A stretch of DNA of 64,000 nucleotides from Gemmatimonadales bacterium (GTDB lineage Bacteria; Gemmatimonadota; Gemmatimonadetes; Longimicrobiales; Gaopeijiaceae), in the NCBI GenBank assembly GCA_007692665.1, contig REBP01000087.1, positions 62,001 through 126,000 of the forward strand. Reading direction: 5' to 3'. The notes under the pieces are model-generated. The model did not search any database. It saw only the letters and a program-made list of their open reading frames with translations, and was not told the origin of the DNA. The position numbers and the translations under genes were made by a program. Below are positions 1 to 6,204 of this stretch, piece by piece (the stretch's first letter is position 1; every line of letters begins with the position of its first letter).

Positions 1-301
1 CCCACACCCGCCACGGTCCATCGTCTTCCCGAATCGGAACAAGACGGCAAGCGACCTCCCCGGACAAGTGCGGCCTGGCCTCCGTGATCGCCGCCAGGGT
101 CGCCTCGTCGACAGGCACGATCTCGCCCCCAGAGGTCTGTATCAGGATGACCGCTTCCCCCTCCCAGATCCCGGGAACCAAGCGACAGAACCAAGCAAAC
201 GGTCGCCTGCCTTTGAGGAGCGCGAGCCGCATGCGCTCGATGGGCATCCGATCGAGTTCGGTGTCCTCTACCTGCCCTGCGTCACCCTCCCAGCGCAGCA
301 T
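1..301 (-). CDS. Hypothetical protein, 3' part cut by window edge
   Basis: An open minus-strand frame of about 100 codons starts with ATG at 301 and runs off the left edge of the window without a stop. A strong Shine-Dalgarno sequence (GGAGGAGG) sits about 6 bases upstream, and third codon positions are mostly G or C, so this looks like a real gene. The protein begins MLRWEGDAGQVED and continues with a mixed hydrophobic stretch around residues 40-62 (FCRLVPGIWEGEAVILIQTS). I recognise no family. It is divergent from the helicase gene at 648, a common arrangement for a regulatory or accessory gene of an integrated element. Function unknown. Confidence 0.6.
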   Translation of the reverse strand, partial: MLRWEGDAGQVEDTELDRMPIERMRLALLKGRRPFAWFCRLVPGIWEGEAVILIQTSGGEIVPVDEATLAAITEARPHLSGEVACRLVPIREDDGPWRVW

Positions 302-647
302 TTCCGTCCTCCTCCTGTAGGCCGCTCGAGTCATCCGGCCCCTCGCCGGATTCCTGTCGGAGCCAACCTACCGCCCTGCCGTCGCCCGACCGGATCCGGG
401 GCCGCGTGCCCCCGAACAGGATCCTCACAACCCCGCGACACCCAGCTGTATTCGCATGCTGTGTATTCACTTACACGTACCCCCACCCAGAGGGGTGGGC
501 ATGACCCTCGAAGCTCCTGCTTCCTGTGCTTGCCTGGTGGTCGGCACCGGCACCCAACAAGGAGAACAACTTCACATCGGTGGTGGACTCCGGCGCTGAA
601 ACGCAGCGGCCGACTGCGGACGTCCCTACCGAAAGGGTGTTGCCAAA
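302..647. other. Divergent intergenic region with repeats
   Basis: This 346-bp gap separates the minus-strand gene starting at 301 from the helicase starting at 648, so it should carry both promoters. Visible structure: the heptamer TGTATTC occurs at 447-453 and again at 462-468, a 15-bp step that would suit an operator. A short hairpin, CCCACCC (482-488) with GGGTGGG (493-499), follows. I see no convincing -35/-10 pair. The reading frames crossing the gap are poor and I regard them as non-coding. Confidence 0.35.
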
Positions 648-2192
648 ATGGCAAAGAAGCAGAAGAAGAAGGGGGCCTCGAAGAAGGCTACCCGCTGGAC
701 CACGACCGCCAAGAAGACGGCGTTGTCCAAGCAGGTGAAGCGCGCCAACAAGTGGATTCAGAAACGCCACCCGGGTGCCATCGACCGGGCCGGATGCGGG
801 CTCTTCACTCAGGGCAGGGGAGGGATCAGCGTCACCAACGACTGGGTCATGGCCTACCTCGTCGGAGGTTGGGGGATGCCCAAGGAGCCGACCGTCTACT
901 GCGAGATGACCGGAGGCTACTACCTCTACGACGCGAGAGCCACGGTCTACCGGGAGATCCGCCCCAACCAGGTGGTCCAGCGGCTCGCCGGTGTCGTCGA
1001 GACCTGCGGGCAGGACACAGGGAGTGCCGCGTTGCTCACGGGTCTCAAGTCCACGAGGTTCGCCGCGCTTCCGAGCGTCCTCGCCGGTCTGGTCGACCAG
1101 CAGCCCGACGGCCTCGGGTCGCCCATCAAGCGGCATGGTGCTGGATTTCTCCAAGTCCTGAACGGCCGCCTCGACCTCGCGACCCTCACTCTCTCGCCTG
1201 CGGTTCCGTCCAACGCCGGCGTCTGGCGGATCCCGGTGCCCTGGGTGCCCGATGCGAAGTCGCCCACGCGATTCCTGGCGTTCCTGAAGGAGATCATGCC
1301 GGACGAGGACGACCGGGAGCTGCTCCTCGACCTTCTCGCCTCGGCGTTCGTGGGAAACCCGTCCCAGAAACTCCTGATCCTCCGCGGAACCGGCGGCTCC
1401 GGGAAGTCGACGCTGATCAAGCTCATCCGGCTTCTCATCGGTGAGGGCGCAGCGGGGGAGCTGGGACTCGGCCATGCCAAGGAACGCTTCACCGCGATCA
1501 ACTGGCTGGGGAAGCTCCTTCTCGTGGAGAGCGAAGCGAGTCAGGCCGCGCTGGATGGCGCGTATTCGGAACTCAAGCGTCTCACCGGCCAGGACACCAT
1601 TTTCGCCGACCGGAAGAACCGGAGCCACCTCCAGTTCACCTCGGAAGCCCTCCCCATCCTGGTCTCCAACGAACACCTCACCATCCGCAGCCGTGGAGAC
1701 CAGGCGGCCTGGGAGCGCCGAGCCGTCATCCTCGATGCTGCTGAGCCGCCCAAGGACCGGGAGGCCATCACCGGACTCCACGACACCCTCGTGGAGCTTG
1801 AGGGTCCGGCAATCCTGAAGGTGCTGGCTACCCGAGCCGCCCAGATCCTTTCCGAGGAGCGGTCCGTCCGCCCCCTCAACGCCGCGCAGCGGAGCCGGGT
1901 CACGGCGCGCTTCTCCTTCCATGCCTATCTCACGGAGTGGGCACAGGAGAGGCTCACATCGCTCGGCGGCGCCCTTTGCCTCTACCGAGACGAGGCGTGG
2001 CAGGACTTCCAGCGGTGGGCGGCAGCCAAGGGGTACGCCACCGGACCCTCGTCGGCTCCCACTCCCGACCTCCGAGAGATTGTGGAGGAGATCGGTGGCG
2101 TCTGGAGCCAGTCGCTTCCGAAACCGGCCAACAGGGAGAAGGCCGGCATCCTCGCCCTCAAGGGATGGAGAGGTGTGGGCCTGAGGGGCTGA
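648..2192 (+). CDS. D5/P4-family SF3 DNA helicase of an integrated element
   Basis: A 514-residue replication helicase of the superfamily 3 type found in phages, satellites and integrative plasmids. The P-loop GTGGSGKST lies at residues 247-255 and a Walker B-like LLLVESE at 290-296, inside the D5/P4-alpha-like helicase module. The lysine-rich N terminus (residues 1-40) is followed by a D5_N-like region (about 80-240). The C terminus has the FHAYLTEW and LYRDEAWQDFQRW elements usual in this family. I see no archaeo-eukaryotic or zinc-ribbon primase domain upstream of the helicase, so it may be helicase-only, unlike full P4 alpha. The ATG at 648 has only a weak ribosome site. It lies upstream of an excisionase-like gene and an integrase, so a role in replicating the excised element is likely. 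Confidence 0.8.
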   Translation: MAKKQKKKGASKKATRWTTTAKKTALSKQVKRANKWIQKRHPGAIDRAGCGLFTQGRGGISVTNDWVMAYLVGGWGMPKEPTVYCEMTGGYYLYDARATVYREIRPNQVVQRLAGVVETCGQDTGSAALLTGLKSTRFAALPSVLAGLVDQQPDGLGSPIKRHGAGFLQVLNGRLDLATLTLSPAVPSNAGVWRIPVPWVPDAKSPTRFLAFLKEIMPDEDDRELLLDLLASAFVGNPSQKLLILRGTGGSGKSTLIKLIRLLIGEGAAGELGLGHAKERFTAINWLGKLLLVESEASQAALDGAYSELKRLTGQDTIFADRKNRSHLQFTSEALPILVSNEHLTIRSRGDQAAWERRAVILDAAEPPKDREAITGLHDTLVELEGPAILKVLATRAAQILSEERSVRPLNAAQRSRVTARFSFHAYLTEWAQERLTSLGGALCLYRDEAWQDFQRWAAAKGYATGPSSAPTPDLREIVEEIGGVWSQSLPKPANREKAGILALKGWRGVGLRG

Positions 2193-2206
2193 GCAAAAAG
2201 GAGTTA

Positions 2207-2245
2207 GACCCCGGGGGATGCAGTCAGCGACACACCCCTGGGGTC
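2207..2245. repeat. 11-bp hairpin just after the helicase gene
   Basis: The left arm GACCCCGGGGG (2207-2217) pairs with CCCCTGGGGTC (2235-2245): eleven pairs including one G-T wobble, with a 17-base loop. It starts 14 bases after the helicase stop. No T-run follows on either strand, so it is not a textbook intrinsic terminator. It could stabilise the 3' end of the mRNA or belong to the cis-acting region downstream. Confidence 0.5.
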
Positions 2246-2367
2246 GGCTCCTTGCCCGCGGACGGGCGCGGACCAAGGATGCGCCGCTGACCCTTTCAAG
2301 ATGGAGGATGAGCCGGGCCGGAGCCAAGCGGGTTCCGGTCCGGCTTCGTTCGTTTCCCCACGCCCTC

Positions 2368-2471
2368 GGTACAGTTGGTACGCCCGAAAGGACTCAGGCC
2401 GATGTCGAACCGGGGGGAAAAAAGGGGGCCGGATATCCGGCAGACACCCCCGTGGGCGTACCAACCGTACC
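2368..2471. repeat. Near-perfect 18-bp inverted repeat, arms 68 bp apart
   Basis: Positions 2368-2385 read GGTACAGTTGGTACGCCC. Positions 2454-2471 read GGGCGTACCAACCGTACC, the exact reverse complement apart from one base. Each arm itself contains GGTAC twice, nine bases apart. The arms enclose a purine tract and the 12-bp palindrome. Inverted arms of this length next to a helicase gene fit binding sites for an initiator or recombination factor; no match to a known site is claimed. Confidence 0.75.
2429..2440. repeat. 12-bp perfect palindrome
   Basis: CCGGATATCCGG is a perfect palindrome between the arms of the larger inverted repeat, directly after the tract GGGGGGAAAAAAGGGGG. It fits a dimeric DNA-binding protein, possibly the excisionase-like product encoded at 2758. 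Confidence 0.6.
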
Positions 2472-2516
2472 AGCCACTCCCCCCACCGTGTGCCCAGAAG
2501 CCCGCCGCGCACACCC

Positions 2517-2534
2517 GATTTGCCCGGGCAAATC
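2517..2534. repeat. 18-bp perfect palindrome
   Basis: GATTTGCCCGGGCAAATC reads the same on both strands over all 18 positions. It lies 223 bp upstream of the excisionase-like gene, in otherwise non-coding DNA. A perfect palindrome of this length is unlikely by chance and suggests an operator for a homodimeric regulator. Confidence 0.65.
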
Positions 2535-2757
2535 TCGAAAATGGCTGCGCAACGTCAGGCAAACCGGCCCCCTCAAGCAATGACCACGGTCAGAGTACTG
2601 CCTTAAATCCATGTATACCAGCACTTACATCCATTCTTTCAACCAAGCGTTTTTGCTGAGGCAACGCGAGCCGGCTTTCTCTTGGACGCTCCACCAGCGG
2701 GTATTTGTGGCAGACGGCCCAACCGTGGGTCGCAACGCCAGACAAGCGAGCATTCCC

Positions 2758-3213
2758 ATGTCGCCCGAAATCATCAGCACACTCGCAACCCTCCTCCCCG
2801 CTGGGACGATGATCATCGTCATCCCCCCCGCGGAGAATGGGGCCGCCTTGCCCTCGACGACAGCCCTGACCGTTGGGTCCGGCTCCCCCGCCCGGCCGGC
2901 CGGACCGAGCACCTGCGGTTCCGACCGAGCAGAGGATAACCTCCTCACTCCCCTCGTAGAGGCTGGAGACGAACCAAAGAAGGTCTCCGACTGGGGTGGA
3001 CTCTTGAAGGGTATCGTATCAGCCCGTGAGATCGCACGGGCGATTGAGCACGGTGCCCTGACCGCGTCGGTGCGGGGCTTCGGTCGCGGACACAACGCGA
3101 CCGTGGTCAAGCCGTCGGAACTCCTCAGGTTCCTCCAGGTCCGGTCGGATGTCGAAGCGGGTGAGATTGGCCACCCCGCCTGGTGGGCACCCGTTTGTCG
3201 GAAGGCGGCCTGA
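2758..3213 (+). CDS. Small HTH (excisionase/AlpA-like) protein
   Basis: I place the start at the ATG at 2758, giving about 151 residues. The frame is open from 2611, but its first 49 codons look non-coding. The first 60 residues are hydrophobic and Pro/Ala-rich. The last 75 contain a winged-helix-like segment, VSAREIARAIEHGAL, followed by a basic turn (RGFGRGHNA) and TVVKPSELLRFL. That order resembles excisionase/MerR-type DNA-binding modules. The gene ends 2 bases before the GTG start of the integrase, so the two are probably co-translated, as expected for an excisionase/integrase pair. The family assignment is tentative because overall similarity is weak by eye. Confidence 0.5.
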   Translation: MSPEIISTLATLLPAGTMIIVIPPAENGAALPSTTALTVGSGSPARPAGPSTCGSDRAEDNLLTPLVEAGDEPKKVSDWGGLLKGIVSAREIARAIEHGALTASVRGFGRGHNATVVKPSELLRFLQVRSDVEAGEIGHPAWWAPVCRKAA

Positions 3214-3215
3214 CC

Positions 3216-4661
3216 GTGGCGCGCGAGACGAAGGGCCGCCGACAGGCGGAGGCATCGCCCCACAACGTGAACGATCTCCTCAACCGGATGAGGCGGAGGA
3301 AGGAAGGTGCCTTCTTTCTGGACCTCCGAACTGAGCAGTGGGGCCACGAAGGACGGGTTCAGGTGCGAGACCCGAAGCACCCCAGGTGGCCCTCCAAGGG
3401 GCGGGACCCGGTGGACGAAGGCGAGGCTGAGCGATGGGTCCGTGAAGACTACCATCCGTACCTAGTTCAGAAGCTCGCTTCCGGAGGGGGTGCCGCAGAC
3501 AACATCACGGTGCGGGGTGCCGCGGACGCCTACCTCGAGCACTTGCTCACGACCCTGGATTCTCGGAAGGAGAAACACAGCACCTTCAGGAATCGCAAGG
3601 CTCAGCTGGGCACCCCCCTCGCACCCCTCCATGACCAGCCCCTAAAGATGCTCACCCACCGGGCTGCGGTCGAGTGGCTTCGCGGGTTGCGAGTGGACCG
3701 GATTATCAACGGAAAGCCCGTTAAGACAGAGCCCGCAGCGAGTTATCGGAAGAATCTGCTCGAAAGCCTGAGGGCCGTCTACCGGCACGCGTTTCCGCGA
3801 CTAGATTGCCCGTTCACCGACGCCTGGAGGGAGTTTTCAGTGTCGGACACGACACTCAAGGAGGATATCCTTGCGGGCAACCCGCTCCACCTGTCCTCCC
3901 TCGGTGAGACTGCCTACGAACGGGAGGACATCCTGAGGCTCCTGGTGGCCGGGGCCTACCACGACAAGGCGGTCATCGCCGAATCGCCGCCGCTACGTGG
4001 GAGAACCCGTCAGATCAGCGCTGAGACCGTAGCCCTCATGTTCGGAACCGGCGGTAGGTTGGTTGAAGTCTGCCGGATGCAGTGGCAGGACGTGATAGAG
4101 GGCTCGCCCGGACGGCCGGACCGGCTCTACATCCGGGGAACCAAGAACACGAACGCGTTCCGGGCGCAGCCCATCCAGAAGGGTCTGAAGCCGTGGCTCG
4201 ATCGCATGCGGGAGCGGTGCACACAGGAACTTGGGCGCCCGCCCCGACCCAAGGACTACCTCATTCAAATCAACTCTCGCGGATACTCCACTTCTCCGGT
4301 GAGCCGAAGCCTCGGGGAGAGGGTGGCAAAGGTTCAGGTTCTGGCGGGCCTCAAGCGGGAACAGAAGGCCGCCCACATCTTCCGCGCTTCCTTCATCTCC
4401 CACGTCCGCACAGCGGTTCACCCGGAGAAGGGCCACCTTCTCATCCCGGAGGCCAGGCTTGCCGAATACGTGGGACACGCTACTCTGGCCGCCGGCTCAA
4501 GGACCGATGTGCGGCGCGAGTACGTCCAGCAGCTCGTGAGTGCCATGGAGCCTGAGCACGCTTGGGCCCTCGACTGGCTTCCGACCCCGGAGGAGGTGTT
4601 CGCGGAGGTGGAGAACTTCGTCCCGGCGGTGCCCGTGAAAAAGGGGGCGGGAGCCAAGTGA
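3216..4661 (+). CDS. Tyrosine recombinase (phage-type integrase)
   Basis: A site-specific recombinase that should catalyse integration and excision of this element. With the GTG start at 3216 (GGAAGG lies about 10 bases upstream) it has 481 residues. All catalytic positions are visible: Arg281 in GTGGRLVEVCR, Lys310 in GTKNTNAF, His387 and Arg390 in AHIFRAS, His421 in EYVGHAT, and the nucleophile Tyr436 in RREYVQQL. Residues about 100-200 form the SAM-like core-binding domain. A GTG at 3183 would add 11 residues and overlap the previous gene. It is transcribed with the excisionase-like gene. The protein appears intact, so the element may be mobile or only recently fixed. Confidence 0.88.
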   Translation: MARETKGRRQAEASPHNVNDLLNRMRRRKEGAFFLDLRTEQWGHEGRVQVRDPKHPRWPSKGRDPVDEGEAERWVREDYHPYLVQKLASGGGAADNITVRGAADAYLEHLLTTLDSRKEKHSTFRNRKAQLGTPLAPLHDQPLKMLTHRAAVEWLRGLRVDRIINGKPVKTEPAASYRKNLLESLRAVYRHAFPRLDCPFTDAWREFSVSDTTLKEDILAGNPLHLSSLGETAYEREDILRLLVAGAYHDKAVIAESPPLRGRTRQISAETVALMFGTGGRLVEVCRMQWQDVIEGSPGRPDRLYIRGTKNTNAFRAQPIQKGLKPWLDRMRERCTQELGRPPRPKDYLIQINSRGYSTSPVSRSLGERVAKVQVLAGLKREQKAAHIFRASFISHVRTAVHPEKGHLLIPEARLAEYVGHATLAAGSRTDVRREYVQQLVSAMEPEHAWALDWLPTPEEVFAEVENFVPAVPVKKGAGAK

Positions 4662-4671
4662 AGTGGCTCCC
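4649..4671 (+). terminator. Hairpin across the integrase stop codon
   Basis: GGGAGCCA (4649-4656) pairs perfectly with TGGCTCCC (4664-4671) around a 7-base loop that contains the integrase stop codon. No T-run follows, so it would be at most a weak or factor-assisted terminator, or an mRNA-end stabiliser. Confidence 0.35.
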
Positions 4672-5100
4672 TGCGCGCGCAGGACGGATGCCTTCTCAAT
4701 CCGAGTCCGTTCTGAAGACCACAGCGCCGAACTGCGCGCGCAGGTCGTCAACCTACCCGAGTCCAAAGAGCCCCTTTTGCTCCCCTTGAAGGTGGGCGGT
4801 GGGGCCTCTAACCTGACCTCCTGAGCCGGACACGATTGGTCGCTCCAGGTCTTCCAACGACCTGCGGCACGGCCCACGCCGTGGGGCTGAGCATGCCACA
4901 GCCCGGCAACGTTCAACTTCACGTCAACGACGAGCTCTAACCCTTCTCCTCGCAGCCGGGCCAGTTCGCGGTTCTGCTTCCAGGCCGGAGTGTACACGAA
5001 ACCTTTTTGGACCCATGGTTCAGCCCCCGTGCAACGTTGGCGCCCGCCGCGTCTACCATCTGCCACCGTCTCGACCTCCGTATCACCGAGGCCTATGGGC
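4662..5100. other. Integrase-downstream non-coding stretch
   Basis: Apart from the hairpin and the duplicated 13-bp motif at its start, this 439-bp interval shows no convincing gene. The minus-strand frame open over 4497-5273 has poor composition and lies antisense to the integrase and the recombinase remnant. This is where an attachment site would be expected, but I cannot identify a core sequence because the other junction is not evident. Confidence 0.35.
4671..4744. repeat. Duplicated 13-bp motif next to the integrase
   Basis: CTGCGCGCGCAGG occurs at 4671-4683 and again at 4732-4744, a 61-bp step. Its first 12 bases are themselves a perfect palindrome. Repeats directly downstream of an integrase gene are typical arm-type binding sites around attP/attL. 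That role is inferred from position. Confidence 0.45.
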
Positions 5101-5530
5101 CCCGCAGGCCCGCCATCCCGGCAGAAATGAGCTTCACGTCGAGGGTGCGGAACGGCGGCAAGGTGAAGGAGAACGCTCTCGTGCGCGAGGTTCCGCGCAC
5201 GAATGACTGCTGGATCGCCATCCGAAGGGACATCGAGTGCAAGCCAGGTAACGAGCCCTTTCTCCTGGTCCACCCTTAGTCCGGCCGACGGACCGGAAGC
5301 GGCGGGCCTGGAACCGGGTGCGTGCGGCTGCCGAGGGGGCGGGCCTGCCGGGTGAACTCATTGAGCATCTTTCGCCCCACAAGCTCCCGCCCGCCATCGC
5401 GCAGCATCTCGTGGATGACGGAGTGCCGCTCCCGGACGTTCAGGCGCTCTCGACCGTGCGAGCCTGAGCAACGCGGACCACTACGTCCGCGCGGATGAAG
5501 TACGTCGACTGGCTGTGCTTAGGCGCTCGA
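5101..5530 (+). pseudogene. Decayed second tyrosine recombinase (XerC/D-like C-terminal domain)
   Basis: Three plus-strand frames, read one after another, reproduce the catalytic half of a tyrosine recombinase. About 5150-5276 gives a strand region ending GNEPFLLVHP, followed by a stop. The frame from 5285 gives RAAAEGAGL, LSPHKL and QHLVDDGVPLPDVQAL, matching the usual LSPHxLRHxxAxHLL...VQ(E/A)LLGH. A further frame shift near 5460 continues ASLSNADHYVRADEVRRLAVL, with the Tyr nucleophile context HYV. The HxxR arginine is lost (HKLPP). With at least two frame breaks and that substitution, the gene is dead. It suggests an older integration event next to the present element. Confidence 0.6.
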
Positions 5531-5541
5531 GCGAAAAAATA

Positions 5542-5575
5542 CCCCCTTCCTCTGACCGGGGTCGGAGGAAGGGGG
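5542..5575 (-). terminator. Strong intrinsic terminator for the 7769-5632 transcription unit
   Basis: CCCCCTTCCTC (5542-5552) pairs perfectly with GAGGAAGGGGG (5565-5575), and an inner GACC/GGTC extends the stem. Read on the minus strand, the stem is followed by TATTTTTTCGC, a classical T-tract. It lies 57 bp past the stop of the membrane protein gene at 5632, so it ends that minus-strand unit. Confidence 0.85.
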
Positions 5576-5631
5576 CCCACCAGGCTAGGTTGAGGACTGC
5601 GTGAGAGCTGAAGGCGGGCCTTGCGAGACCC

Positions 5632-6204
5632 CTATCCGAGGTTGCGCACTCCCCAGACCGCGAACTCGGTCAGGGCGATGCCGCACAGTAGCGCAATGAG
5701 AAAGTAGGCAGGCCAGAACGCCGTTCCGGACGTCTTCGCGCGTCTCCAGGCCCAGAGTGAGGACGCGCCGACTGCAAACACCGAAACGAAAAGCCATTCG
5801 TTCAGATGACGCCCGGTTCTTAGGTTTATGGCCCAGTAAGTGAGCATCTTTAGGATAAACAAACCTACGGTAGTACTGACCAAGTAGAACACGAGGCCTG
5901 TCATTACTGCGCCCGATGCTGAGCGCCGTGCCAGGTATATTCCTATGGGAAGCAGCACCAGGACGGCACCGTTCAACACAAGGCCTACCGTAAGAAACCA
6001 GATTCCAAGGAAGTAGGATCTAACGTAGAGCCCGGAAAAATGCGCAAGAGGAGGGAGCAGGTCGATCAGCATCGCGGCGGCGCATAACCCGAGAAGGACA
6101 ACGGATGTCCGTCGCGTCTGCAGCTCCCTCAGCTCGGAGAGATCTCCTCGACTCTCGGAATACACAGCCTTCGAGCTTTGCCGCTCCTCCGTCATGCGCT
6201 GCAT
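5632..6204 (-). CDS. Hypothetical multi-pass membrane protein
   Basis: A 190-residue protein with a charged N terminus (residues 1-33) followed by four or five hydrophobic segments: about 34-50, 65-95 (GIWFLTVGLVLNGAVLVLL), 98-122, 133-150 and 164-185. I recognise no family. Its ATG at 6204 overlaps the end of the upstream lipoprotein gene by 13 bases, so the two are translationally coupled and probably work together at the cell envelope. A strong terminator follows. The region is visibly less G+C-rich than the core genes to the right, which suggests the pair is imported cargo of the island. Confidence 0.6.
   Translation of the reverse strand: MQRMTEERQSSKAVYSESRGDLSELRELQTRRTSVVLLGLCAAAMLIDLLPPLAHFSGLYVRSYFLGIWFLTVGLVLNGAVLVLLPIGIYLARRSASGAVMTGLVFYLVSTTVGLFILKMLTYWAINLRTGRHLNEWLFVSVFAVGASSLWAWRRAKTSGTAFWPAYFLIALLCGIALTEFAVWGVRNLG

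Larger units (their letters stand above)
2193..2757. other. Non-coding region rich in dyad symmetry; possible origin/operator
   Basis: A 565-bp interval between the helicase stop and the excisionase-like gene without a credible gene. It contains four separate symmetric elements: a hairpin at 2207-2245, an 18-bp inverted repeat pair at 2368-2385 and 2454-2471, a 12-bp palindrome at 2429-2440 and an 18-bp perfect palindrome at 2517-2534. There is also a G/A tract, GGGGGGAAAAAAGGGGG, just before the 12-bp palindrome. In P4-like elements the origin with helicase-binding repeats is a separate non-coding stretch near the helicase gene, so this is a good candidate for the element's replication origin or for excision control. 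That role is inferred from layout only. Confidence 0.5.

Noticed and set aside
68-1444. Long plus-strand open frame overlapping the start of the helicase
   Set aside because: It crosses the helicase gene in another phase, is extremely Arg/Pro-rich and has no motif; an artefact of high G+C.
471-2327. 618-codon minus-strand frame opposite the helicase
   Set aside because: Antisense to a gene with a clear P-loop; composition is that of an antisense shadow.
4497-5273. 258-codon minus-strand frame after the integrase
   Set aside because: Partly antisense to the integrase and the recombinase remnant; no ribosome site and no recognisable domain.
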